64,000 nucleotides of DNA from positions 58,353,945 through 58,417,944 of the forward strand of contig OX419755.1 in the NCBI GenBank assembly GCA_948567375.1, in the 5' to 3' direction. The translations under genes and the position numbers were made by a program. The DNA comes from Lunularia cruciata (taxonomy: Eukaryota > Streptophyta > Marchantiopsida > Lunulariales > Lunulariaceae). Positions 1-10,020 of this stretch are shown piece after piece (within the stretch, counting starts at the first letter, position 1; every line of letters begins with the position of its first letter). The notes beneath the pieces are model-generated. The model had not been told where the DNA came from, did no database searches, and saw only the letters and a program-made list of their open reading frames with translations.

Positions 1-77
1 TAAATAATATCTCTTAAGTACTTGTAATACCAAGCTAAATATCACAATACCACACACATGCACAAATGGGTGTTACA
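1..77 (-). repeat. 3' LTR of the Athila-like element, cut by the window edge
   Basis: Positions 1-77 match 6491-6567 with one mismatch (69 versus 6559). The minus-strand LTR start is TGTAACA, directly after the polypurine tract at 78-90. Confidence 0.92.
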
Positions 78-90
78 TTTACCCCCGGAC
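78..90 (-). other. Polypurine tract of the Athila-like element
   Basis: The minus strand reads CCGGGGGTAAA immediately before the TGTAACA LTR start. A G/A-rich run in this position is the plus-strand primer site of LTR retrotransposons. Confidence 0.75.
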
Positions 91-125
91 TAAGTTTTCA
101 CTTTGTCCTCAAAGTGAAGGTCTCT

Positions 126-608
126 CTACCTTCTATGGTACATCTTCAACTTATCATAGTTAATCCTATCAAAGTGTCTTCCCCCCAACTCCTTGAGATC
201 ATAGGTATAATTGCCCCACACCTTCTCCACTATGAAAGGTCCAAAGTACTTAGGCAAAAAATTCTTTTGCACTCTCTTGAATTTAATGGAATCAAACAAC
301 ATTACCCAATCACCTTCTTTGAAAGTCTCCACCTTCTTCTTGCCTTGCCTCTTGTCATATCTCTCCTTTTGTTTCCTTTGGGCTTGCTCCACTTGAACCA
401 TAGCAACTGCTCTTGCCTCTTCCAACTCCATGAGTTGATCCTTCCTTGACTTCTCTGCATCACCTCCTTGTGCTTTCTTTGATCTCCTATGAATGCTTTG
501 GAAGGTAGGAAGATCAAAGTGAATAGGTAAGGTAGACTCAATACCATACACCAATTGAAATGGAGAATATCCGGTGGAAGTCTTCATGGTTGTCCCACTG
601 CTCTTCAA
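126..608 (-). pseudogene. Integrase C-terminal part (end of catalytic domain plus GPF/Y module)
   Basis: The 160-residue frame begins just before TTMKTSTGYSPFQLVYG, the block that normally closes the Ty3 integrase catalytic domain. It continues through a basic charged helix to a GPF/Y-like module (PKYFGPFIVEKV), ending near KMYHRR. The H2C2 zinc finger and the D,D-35-E core that should precede it are absent. The frame abuts and overlaps the end of the RT-RNase H frame by a few bases in another phase, so the joint is a deletion point and not a natural start. No chromodomain follows. Without a core this product cannot integrate DNA. Confidence 0.85.
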
Positions 609-2686
609 AGTAGACTATCTACTCCTTGGTGAAAAAGAATATCCTCCACCATTGTGTAAGGTCTAGATCTTACTGCAAGGGCCTTCCTCTCCCTAACATG
701 CATCCCTTCTGGATAGTTACCTTTTGTTACAAAATCTACAATCTCCTTGTACTCCATTGGAACCTCTTGAGTGATTGAGATTGTCATGAGCTCCTCATCC
801 AAGAAGGAATCATCCACTAGCTCATCTCCATCATGATCATAGGCTCTAGATAACAAATCAGCATTTGCATATTTCTTTCCTGGCCTATCCTCAATGGTGT
901 AGTCATACTCAGATAAGAGTATCATCCACCTTGCTAGTCTCCCTTCAACATTAGGCTTGTTGAAGATGTACTTCAAAGCCTTGTGATCCGTGACAATGGT
1001 GGTTTTCCCTCCAATCAAGTAGTGTCTAAACTTCTTGAGACCAAAGATCACTGCCAACCCTTCTCTCTCCGTGATAGAGTAGTTCTTCTCTGCTGAAACC
1101 ATCTGCCTACTAGCATAAGCTATTGGATGATCATGCCCATCTTGGTCTAATTGACTAAGAGTGCATCCTATAGATACATTAGAAGCATCAGTGTAGAGGA
1201 TGAAAGGCTTACTCCAATCAGGTTTAGCAAGAATTGGAGCTACAACAAGGGATTGCTTGAGCTTCTCAAAAGCTTTGAGAGCCTCCTTGTCCTCCAAAAT
1301 CACCATGTAATCTACACTCTTCTTCATGTAGATGGTCAATGCATAAGCCTTGTTGGAAAATGAGAAGATGAAGCTCCTATAGTATCCAACCATCCCCAAG
1401 AATTGGCGTAACTTTTTCAAGCTTGAAGGGAATGGAAGGTCTGAGATTTTCCTCACCTTCTTAGGATCAATTGCTATTCCATCCTTGGAGATGATGTGCC
1501 CCAAAAGTAGACCTTCTTCACATCCAAAAATGCACTTCTCTGGGTTGAGTGATGCATTTGCCTCATCCAAGCATTGCAAGACTTTGATTAGGTGCTCAAA
1601 GTGCTCCTCCTTGCTCCCATAGACACAAAAGTCATCAATGAAGTCTCTCACAAATTTCCCAATGAAAGGTTCAAATACCTTGTTCATGAACCGTTGGAAT
1701 GTGGCTGGAGCATTGCAAAACCCAAAAGGCATGACCTTGAAAGCGTAAGTTCCCCAAGGTGTGGTGAATATGGTGAGTTGTTGATGCTCTGGTGCAATCT
1801 TGATTTGGTTATATCCACTATAACCATCTCCAAGACTGTACCTCTCATGACCTGCAACCTCCTCCAAAATCTCATCAATGAATGGCAATGGGTAGTAGTC
1901 CTTCTTGGTAACAACATTGAGCTTCTTGTAATCTACACATACCCGAAGCTTGCCATTTTTTTTCTTCACAATGACAATTGGAGACACCCATTCTGAATTC
2001 TCTACCTCAAAGATAAATCCAGCCTCCTTGAGCTTATCAATCTCCTCCTTCACAACCAAAGATATTGGTGGGCTAATGCGACGTTGCTTTTGGCGGATTG
2101 GTCTTGCATGTGACTCCACCTCTATCTTGTGCTCCTCCAAGGTGACTTCCTTCAAATCCTTGTAACTAAAAGCAAACACATGGATGAACTTGTAGAAAAT
2201 CTCCTCAAATCTCACTTTCTCCTCCTTGGTAACATTTGGGCCATACTTGAGGGTAGCTAACCTTCTCTCTACCTCCTCAAGTGTCAATGGTGATTTGTCT
2301 CGGTCCTTCAAAACCTCTGGCTTAGGTGAAAAATCCATAGCACACAAAGGATACACATCTGAATCAGATTCAGATTCATCCTCCTCCGTGGAAGTCTCCT
2401 CTTCCATGCTTGTGTCTACACCTGAAGCTCCTTCTTCAGAATCTGATTCCCAATAATCAGAAGATGGTGTATTTGAATGTGAAGTGTTGGTGGTGTTAGT
2501 CACAGGAACTGTGACTCCATGGTTTGATGACCCAATCCTCAAGTACCCTTTGTGCCATTGATCAGTTGTGCGTGCTACTCTCAACCATGGCCTCCCAAGA
2601 AGTAAGTCATAGCTTGAATCCTTCAAGACTTGGAAAGTCATGAGATTTTGAACTCCCATAACTGAAACTACCACTTTATCCATCAC
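605..2686 (-). pseudogene. pol: protease C-terminus, reverse transcriptase and RNase H
   Basis: The open frame is 693 residues. Residues 1-50 are the end of a retropepsin (LLLGRPW). Residues 85-110 are a Glu/Ser-rich linker. Residues about 195-380 are the RT: WVSPIVIVKKKNGKLRVCVDY, then D287 in the DGYSG block, PFGFCNAPATFQ, and the active site FIDD at 349-352. Connection motifs follow (KKLRQFLGMVGYYR). The RNase H at about 500-620 shows TDAS, the ITEREGLAV block and TDHKAL. The frame stops shortly after RPYTMVEDILFHQG, where the integrase zinc finger should begin. RT and RNase H look catalytically complete. The start codon is arbitrary (GTG), because the frame is really a continuation of the protease. 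Confidence 0.92.
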
Positions 2687-3573
2687 CTTACTGGTCTAAC
2701 TTGTTGCTTGTTTGCCATTCTCACCACAAATGTTGAAGGTCTTGAGGGTATCATACCCAACTTCTTCATCAACCTTTCTGACATGGCATTTACTGCTGAT
2801 CCTCCATCAACCAATGCATCCTTGATGTTGTGACCATTCACTCTCACATCAATCTTGGAGGCACATTCACAAGCCTCCCATGGTGCTGGCTTGGCATCCA
2901 CCACCCCCATTGATACTAGAACTTTTGCCTTCTTCTTCCTCTTGCTCCTTGTAGAACTCAAACCACCTCTTAGCTCCTTTCTCAAGGTAGGGTTCAAAGC
3001 AATCAATTGGCCCACTATGATGTTAGCCTTGTGACTACCAACATCCTCCAACACATTGTAGTTCCATTGTTGCTTTGAAATCAAGAAATCCTCCATCCCC
3101 AACTTCTTCCTTGGAGTCTTTGTTGTTGATGGTGTTGAGGTGCGAGTGCTCCTAGTAGACATAGGAGTATCCTTGCTTGGAGTAAATCCTTGAGAAGAGT
3201 GAACATCCTCTGCAAAACGAGCTCTCTTCTTCTCTTGTGCCAAAAGCTCCAAATTAAGACTCTTGGAGTTTGAGCACTCTCCCTTCTCATACTTGCTCTC
3301 CACCACATCTATGGATGCTATCCCTTTACCTTTGTTTGGATTAGGAGCCACTTGGGTTTCACTACCACCCTCTTTCCCTCTATTGGCTCCCTTATAACCC
3401 CTTCCTCCATGGTAAGTGTAATTTGGGCAATTCCTTTGGATATGGCCTCTTCCTCCACAACCAAAACAATTTCTATCATTGAAATTGTTGGCTGGTTGAA
3501 CTCCTCTATATGGATAGTTTCCATAACTCCTAGGCCCTCTCCCTACATCTGATCCACCTCTCTCTTCTCCCAT
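2683..3573 (-). pseudogene. gag end: CCHC nucleocapsid plus N-terminal retropepsin
   Basis: The 296-residue frame has a Gly/Arg-rich stretch, then one CX2CX4HX4C zinc knuckle (CFGCGGRGHIQRNC, about residues 37-50). A long linker leads to a retropepsin beginning VNGHNIKDALVDGGSAVNAM, where DGG replaces the usual DSG/DTG. It ends at a TGA that overlaps the start of the RT frame (2683-2686), splitting the protease across two frames. This could be a damaging frameshift or, less likely, a programmed one. Confidence 0.85.
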
Positions 3574-3579
3574 AGTTGC

Positions 3580-4310
3580 ACCACATTGATCTTGAGATCC
3601 GCAAGTTGTTCTATGATGGTTTGAAGTGGATCCTTTGGTGGAGTTGCAAGAATTGGAGCAACTACTACTTGTGGTGCAACCCTTGTCACCAAAATATCAG
3701 AAGTTCCACCTTACTTGTAGCCTTGAGGAGGATGCACAACCTCCTTCACCACCAAATCACTCTCATCTCCTTCCAAACTCTCCTCCATACGAATTGCAAT
3801 CTTGATAGCTTCAACCTTGGAAGAAGGTTTCTCATATCTCACCTTGCTCCAAATTTGTGATCTCAACCCTCCCACAAAATTCTTGGTGAGCATGACCCCT
3901 ATGCCAATCATTGTAGTCTCCACATCATCCCTCCCTTCCTCAACACTATGCAAAATTTGGACTCTAAATTTTCCACTCTTTCCATATAGACTCTCACTTT
4001 CTCTCCATCTCCTTGCTTGAGAAACGTAACCTCACTCATCAATCTCTCATAAATCTCATCAGGAAGAAAGTTCTCAATGAGTGTTGAAGTCAAAGTCTCC
4101 CAAGACTCCTCTTTCTCATCTCTCCTCTCTCTCTTTTGGTATTCCGACTCATACTATGTAAGTGCTGCATCCTCAAAGAAATCTGATAATAATGAGGCCC
4201 ACTCATTCTTCCTCCTCTCATTGTTTCATATGCAAGCTCTCTTGAAGTCTCTCACAAAGGCCTCCACATCTTCTCCATCCTTGCCAAAGAAAACCGGAAG
4301 TTTCCACATC
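3580..4310 (-). pseudogene. gag capsid region, frameshifted
   Basis: Translation in two minus-strand frames gives typical Ty3 gag segments: LPVFFGKDGEDVEAFVRDFK near 4240-4300, then LIENFLPDEIYERL near 4040-4090, then KNFVGGLRSQIWSKV near 3840-3890 and a basic tail. The frames change near 3930 and again before 3711, and stops interrupt the reading. The order matches a retrotransposon gag domain upstream of the nucleocapsid knuckle. Confidence 0.75.
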
Positions 4311-4548
4311 TTAACCTCTCATTATCTTTCTCTTCTCTCAAATTTTCTTTTTTTTCTCTTTTCTTTTCTCCCACTCTATAACTAATAGAGTATATACATG
4401 ACTAACACCATTTGAGAGTAATCCATCTTAGGGAACACAAAAGGTTTAGGTTGCTCCAAGATTTCTATAGCAACATCAAATCCTAGAGTGCATATTAATC
4501 AAACCCTCATGGATAGTTTATCCATAAGTTGAAAGATTATCTCCATCA

Positions 4549-4902
4549 CTAATCTTGAGAACTAGCTGATGAAGGTGGTAGTATTTCTGTAGTTGTACTA
4601 AGACTCTTTCCAAGATCCTTCACCAAAGTCTCCAAAAATGATTTTACTCCACTACACTCATGTCCTTTTGGAATTCCTTCAACTCCACAAACCTCACACA
4701 ACTTCTTGGTCTTAGATCTTCTCCCTCCCAATCTTGGTGAAGAAGGTCCAACATGCAAACCCAAGTCAAGTAAGCTTCTCCTTTCCCTCAATCTCTTGCT
4801 CTCAAAGGTCAATGTACATGAACTTGCCTTATGTCCCTTCTCTCCACACATAAAGCACTTAGACTCACTCTTTCCTCCAAGTGGTGTAGGTTTTTGATCC
4901 TC
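4549..4902 (-). pseudogene. Extra zinc-knuckle frame upstream of gag
   Basis: This open frame, with no preserved ATG at its start, contains CFMCGEKGHKASSC, an exact CX2CX4HX4C knuckle. It is followed by a basic segment, a second Cys/His cluster (CEVCGVEGIPKGHEC) and a Ser/Thr-rich tail. It lies 5' of gag in the element's own orientation, where Ty3 elements normally have only an untranslated leader. A captured host CCHC segment or a rearranged gag piece are both possible. Function is not known. Confidence 0.55.
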
Positions 4903-5856
4903 TCAATACTCTCTTCAAATTCTATTGTAAACTCTCTTTTCCTAAAATCCACCTCTACAATCACCTCAAACCCTTAGTGAACCTTGCATAATCTCAATTT
5001 CCACTCTTGATGACCCTCCATGTTCCCAAGATGAATCTAAACACTCAAACATGCTTTTTGTTGATCTCAAACTCCTCATGCATGAGATCTCCACTCTTCA
5101 GAATTAACACTTCCTCACAATGTCACTCAAATCTCCCAATCAATGTGTCACAGTTCTCTGAAATTTTTCACACTTGATCAAAGTTCTAGGGCGTCCTTCC
5201 TTGCAAAATTTTAGATCTTTTCATTGAGCCATTTGGTCTAGACACATTTCTATTCAACACACATATTTCAAATTTGGTCTGAAAACCACCCCCTTCACTT
5301 CAAAAACTCATAACTCCTTGTGAAAAAATGATCTCTCTAATTTTTGTAGCAGCAGGTAGAATAAAATGCACTAAATTTTCTTGGAAATTTTCAGGAAAAT
5401 TCACTGAAAATTGAAGAAATGGTAGACTCTGTAAAATTATCCAAAGAGCATATAGTTGCGGGAGCACTTTACCCTATCAACTTTCAAAAATTCTAGCCCA
5501 ATGCGCATAGTAGCTCTCACAATAATTTCAAGTGTTCTAACTGAAATATAACCAAAGCTATCATGTGTAAAAATTTCAAGTCCAGATCTCAAACTTGAGA
5601 TTTTGCCCAAAATCACCTTAATCCCCAAAATTTGCAATCCACCTCACACAATCTCTTTAATTCCTCTCATGTGTACAAGATGTACAAAATCACCTCAAAG
5701 ACATCATAATGAACTACATAGTATACAAATGGATCTTGGTTCTCTAACATAAGTTCAGCCCTCTTCTTTCCTAATGTTCTCTCCAAGTGAGCTCTCATAG
5801 CCTCCTTCTGCCTAATGTAGAATTGAATGCGGAACATTATCTTGCCTTCTAGAGAG
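4903..5856 (-). other. Untranslated leader of the Athila-like element
   Basis: About 950 bp lie between the primer-binding site and the zinc-knuckle frame. Only short broken frames are present. Long leaders are usual in the Athila/Tat lineage. Nothing else is recognisable here. Confidence 0.6.
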
Positions 5857-5878
5857 GTCCCAACAACAGAACCAAAAA
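5857..5878 (-). other. Primer-binding site, decayed Asp-tRNA type
   Basis: Directly inside the 5' LTR the minus strand reads TTTTTGGTTCTGTTGTTGGG. The Athila/Tat primer site known from plants is a TTTTTGGCGCCGTTGCCGGGG-like sequence. Most differences are C-to-T changes, as expected for a methylated site that has deaminated. Confidence 0.6.
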
Positions 5879-6567
5879 TGTGAGCCGGCCTATCTCTCAC
5901 TCAAGATGAACCTCTGATGGCTATTATGGTAGCACACCATGGACTAAGAAGGCAAGGAACCCAAACTCCATCATACTCCAAGGCTAACACTCCAAGACTC
6001 AAGACATTGCTCACTAGAGAACTCAATGAGAGAGAGATAGTTGCAAATGAAAGGATGATGAGTACCTCCTCACCCCTTGTTTATATACTTGTGAAATAGT
6101 TACGTACCAAAGTTACTAATTACCATAGTAACTCAAGTTACTAGACTAAAAGTCAAGTAAAGTCAAAAAGTAGAAAGGAATATCCATTCACATGGGCATA
6201 TTCCCCTAAGCAGGTGGTCTTATCTTGACCCAACCACTAAGTCAAGGATTCCTTCACATGGGCTATCCTTGGACTAAAGAAGAATCCAAAACAAAAAGGC
6301 TTGCAGGCCCAAGAGTCCTCAACTCTTTCCTCAAAGCCAAACACCTAGGAATAATACCAAGTCAACACACTAAAATCCAAAATAGTGGTGCTCATCTTTT
6401 CTACTTCCTCTAAAGTAAGGTCCCCTCTATCTTAGCTATGACTAACTTTAGCTAACCATGACTAATATAGAACCATCCTTTATCTCTATATAAATAATAT
6501 CTCTTAAGTACTTGTAATACCAAGCTAAATATCACAATACCACACACATGCACAAATGTGTGTTACA
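5879..6567 (-). repeat. 5' LTR of the Athila-like element
   Basis: About 689 bp. On the minus strand it starts TGTAACA and ends CTCACA (TG...CA). The right edge is fixed by the repeat at 1-77. The left edge is inferred from the adjoining primer site. Confidence 0.85.
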
Positions 6568-7077
6568 GGTCAAACCATCTTTGATTGAAGGGAATCTTTA
6601 AAGAATCTTCATGTAAGAATGTCCAAATTGCATGGGTGAGGTACCATTGCAAAGCTCTCAATGAGAAAAACTTTGAGGGAGGAAAGGCTAACCTTTCCTT
6701 TACGGGGGGAATCTACATATTTTCAAGGTCTAATTCATGCTTTTGGGCCTCCAAAATGGGCTCTAAAGTTTCCATGCTATTTTTGGCTCCTGCCTATTAG
6801 TAGAGGTCCTCTTTTGGTGACATCTCTATCTAAACTACCTAGCCCATCATGCATAACATCCTTTCAGATGTTATTAAGCCAATTTCCACCTCTAAATAAT
6901 ATATCTAGCTTTTGGTATTACAAATTCAAGCTATTTTTAGCTTGTGCCCAATTAGTATAAGTACTCTTTTGGTGACACCCTTATTTTATCTACCTAGTTC
7001 ATCATACATAACATCCTTCCAGATGTTACCAGGCCAATTTTCAACTCTAGATGATATGTCTAGCTATTGGTATTTCA
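6568..7077 (+). repeat. Family-A LTR, 3' portion, with duplicated end module
   Basis: Similar along its length to the LTRs at 27810-28544 (inverted), 51167-51742 and 63412-64000. Shared blocks include the GTCAAAC...GAGGGAATC segment and the repeated TCTTTTGGTGACA and AACATCC...AGATGTTA blocks. The last about 160 bp are present twice (about 6750-6920 and 6925-7077). Its 5' part was displaced when the Athila-like element inserted. Confidence 0.75.
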
Positions 7078-7299
7078 TATCTCTCTCAATGCATATAAGA
7101 AGAGTTATTGAGGTCATAGATGCAAAGAGTGGAGATAGTGGTAGAGTTCAGCAAGGCATTCATGATGATGTCTTAGTGATGTACTATCTTTGCATTGGTG
7201 TTGTAGGTGGCATAATTAGGGCCAAGGAGAGAGACCCTATTCTTTAGCAGTTAATATTGGATTGGTGGTTCTTTAGTGGTTCTTTAGTGGTTCTTTAGG

Positions 7300-8296
7300 T
7301 GTTTAGGATTGGAAGACAAACACCTTTTGCATGTATGGGAAGATGGTAGAGTGCAAGTAGTACCACTTCCATCTCAAAGACCACAATTGGTTGGTCATGT
7401 TCATGAGGAGCTAGGATATTTTGGAGTAAAACATACATATATCTTACTCTAGAGTCATTATTGGCGGTGCGGTATATAGACCAATGTATAGTAGTTTGTT
7501 GCCAAATGTGTGGTTTGTGACCAAGTTAGAGCATCATTTAATGCTCTTACACCACAATTACACCCATTACCTAGCATGGGGTTGGGTTACCATTGGAGTT
7601 TGGAGTTTGCATGACCTTTACCGTTGATTGTGAGATACCATTGGTACGTTTTGGTGATGGAGGAGCACTTCTCCAAGTGGATTGAGTTGGTGGCACTTCT
7701 TGACAAAGTCTAGTGAAGAGATGGCTTACTTGCTTTTGGATTGGGTTCTTAGTCATTTTGGTGCACCAATTGAGGTTTTGATTGATCAAGGTACAAAGTT
7801 CTTGGAGGAGTTTCAAGTCTTGTATGACAAAGCTTTGATTGATCATCATATTACCTTTTAAGATCACCCTTAGGTAGATGGCTTAGTAGAGAGAGTGGTT
7901 CAAATGCTGAAGAGAGGATTGTGGAAGTATGGTTTGCAAAGATGCCACTTGAGAGATTGGGATCTCTAGTTACCTTGGTTGGCCATGGGCTATTGGTTCA
8001 ACCAACAAGCCTCCATAGCATCCTTCTCTCCTTACTTTCTACTCTATGGACAAGATCCAAATTTACCTATAGCCATTCATTGAGATGCTATTATAGTTTT
8101 GGACTTGGATGATCCAAATGTATAGATGAGCGCATATTCTCAATGGGTAGAGATCTTTCAAAGAGTGATGCGAATGGCCTTTAAAAACTTAGCGATTGCT
8201 TACCATAAGGATACCTTACACTATGCTACTATTCAAAGAGGAAGTTATAGACCCTCAATCCATCAATTTCATCCAAGTGACTATGTATATCTATAG
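7300..8296 (+). pseudogene. Integrase relic of the PHD-tailed element
   Basis: Translation across stops shows LVGHVHEELGYFG followed by KCVVCDQV (H2C2 finger, 7400-7530), then a catalytic core: LGYHWSLEFA, YVLVMEEHFSKWIEL and, in another frame, HPLGRW/ERVVQMLKR-like text near 7870-7920. It ends in a GPF/Y-like module with GSYRPS...HPSDYVYL at about 8235-8296. Stops and at least two frame changes make it non-functional. Confidence 0.75.
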
Positions 8297-8492
8297 TAGA
8301 CAACATTGATGATACTTGATGTTTCTATGGGCCGCACTATCTTGAGAATGTATGAGGTTTTTCCATCTAGAGTCCTTGTGTTGGAGGGACATGATGATGT
8401 TGTTTAGAAGGATCATGAGTGAAATTGTGCGCCATGCCACCTCCCAAACATTAATGGTACTATGGACCCAAGCTTGGCACTTGTACGTGCGG

Positions 8493-8627
8493 TGTATGTT
8501 ATATAGCTCTTTTGGTGGAGTTGCTACTATATTAGTGTGTGATAGTTGTTTGAGAAGATGGCATATGGCATGTTTGACTCCTCTTCTCATGATGGTTCCT
8601 CAAAGATAGTGGTTATGTCCTAGGTGT
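8493..8627 (+). pseudogene. PHD finger downstream of the integrase
   Basis: In one frame, ligands fall at PHD spacing: Cys (8493), a Tyr at the second ligand position (codon TAT, one transition from TGT), 11 residues, CDSC, four residues, His, two residues, Cys, 14 residues, then CPRC. The text VCDSCLRRWHMACLTP is a typical PHD core, followed by a VP block and a W before the last CxxC. One stop codon (TAG) lies inside. The integrase tail is in a different frame, so the fusion is inferred from one small shift between about 8440 and 8490. The finger occupies the place of the chromodomain in chromoviruses; PHD fingers bind histone H3 tails. Confidence 0.8.
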
Positions 8628-8790
8628 ACTTGACCTATAGCTAGTTCATCCTTTATATGGTATAGATTGCAAACAGGCAACTAATGATGAGGCTCGATAG
8701 CACCAGGACTCCTAATCTTTACCCACCATAGGATATACCATATACTTAGAGTAGATGGCTATCTAGAGTTAGAGGGACCTAACTGCTAGT

Positions 8791-8802
8791 TAGGGGGGTG
8801 AT
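8791..8802 (+). other. Polypurine tract of the PHD-tailed element
   Basis: TAGGGGGGTGAT lies directly before the LTR start TGTGGCAC at 8803. Confidence 0.65.
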
Positions 8803-9450
8803 TGTGGCACTTGAGAGTCCATGTATGACTTATGTGTGAGTTGTGCTTCTATAATGTGTGATGTTGACAACATGTTGTGTAGTGATGTATATATACACGA
8901 CAACTATCACGCCATTTGTAGTATCACACCTAAATTGCTTGAACTTTGGAGTAGTAGTGTGGTAGTTAGAGGTATTTTGATAGTTACTCATAGACTACTT
9001 GTTGACAGTCAGATTTCATGTTTGGGGTACTGACTTTATGGTGGGGCCTACCATCACTTGCACCATTTAGTGTGCCATCAATGGGACCGTTAGGGTTGGA
9101 GACCTAATTTGAGACCAGGGGGTATACTTCCAAAGTGCAACTCCAGAGAGCTCACTTCTTTGATATTGAGCCTTTGAATTCTTGGCTATGGTAGATAGAG
9201 GCCAGGTAGCATCACCTTGAGTCTCTTAGCTAGAGTGTGTATGGCTTGACTATAATCAATGCCCAATTTTTGGCAGATTTTTGAGTGAAAGATCAAGCAT
9301 TGATCTGATTGAGTGTGATTTGAGTTGTGAAAAAATTGATTATTGTGGCACTTGAGAGTCCATGTATGATTTATGTGTGAATTGTGCTTCTATAGTTTGT
9401 GAAGTTGACAATGATGTGTGTTGTTTAGCAATGTATATATGCAAAACACT
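8803..9450 (+). repeat. LTR of the PHD-tailed element with a repeated start
   Basis: TGTGGCACTTGAGAGTCCAT starts at 8803 and again at 9344, and the match continues about 100 bp each time. Either the LTR is about 541 bp and is followed by the start of a second, truncated LTR, or the LTR start was duplicated. Between them is AT-rich LTR-like sequence. Confidence 0.6.
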
Positions 9451-9568
9451 TGTAATTTTCAGATTAAATGTTCTAAAACATAATAAGAAGAGTTGGTCCA
9501 ATGATATTACCAATGACTCTTGCAATTCTCATATCTAAAATTCTCAAACATAATAAGAAGGTCTAAGA

Positions 9569-10020
9569 AGGAAGTACCACAAGACCATTGTGGTAGGTAA
9601 AAGAGCTAAAAAAATAAGCCATGGTAAATAAATGTCTCCTTAAGGGATCTCCTTGTCATACAATAGTAGTTGATTGAATAACAATTCTCATATTTATGAA
9701 AAGTTGTGCTAATAGTAAAGAGAAGAAGAAGAACCATAAAATTATTGCACAAAAAACTAACACTTGCCAAGAATCCACTAGCCTCTCTAAGTTTTAGAGA
9801 TAGATGTAAATGGGACATTATTCAGAGCATTCTCAACATCTACCATAAGATTATGTAATTTAGGTGGATATCTAAAAGAGCTCTAATGCTAAGAGATAGA
9901 ACCTCACAACCTTACAGTTAAAATTTCCAAATTGATGTAGATCAAACTGTTGTTTGAAGTGCAATTATAAGGACTATAAGTGGTGTGGCTAATAAGGCAT
10001 AAAAATACTTCCCCAAATTT
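9569..10020 (-). mobile_element. LINE relic, central RT part
   Basis: Matches about 58440-58890 of the near-intact LINE at the DNA level (blocks AGCCATGG, GGATCTCC, GCCAAG.ATCCACTAGCCTC, GCATTCTCAAC.TC), with heavy C-to-T/G-to-A change. No open frame remains. Confidence 0.75.

Larger units (their letters stand above)
1..6567 (-). mobile_element. Ty3/gypsy LTR retrotransposon, Athila/Tat-like, partial and internally deleted
   Basis: Read on the minus strand, the order is 5' LTR (right), primer-binding site, long leader, zinc-knuckle frame, gag, nucleocapsid/protease, RT-RNase H, integrase C-terminus, polypurine tract and the first 77 bp of the 3' LTR, where the window ends. The 77 bp shared by the two LTRs differ at one position, so the insertion is young. 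The lineage is inferred from the RT style (a DGYSGYNQ block and a PFGFCNAPATFQR block) and the Asp-tRNA-like primer site. The integrase catalytic core is missing and gag is broken, so this copy could not move unaided. The right flank (6568 on) is the 3' part of a family-A LTR, so the element landed inside an older LTR. Confidence 0.9.
7078..8802 (+). mobile_element. Decayed Ty3/gypsy element with PHD-finger tail
   Basis: The integrase, a linker, a PHD finger and a polypurine tract are followed by an LTR start at 8803. gag, RT and RNase H are not recognisable here, so only the 3' part of the element survives. Many stops and several frame changes show it is old. Confidence 0.75.
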
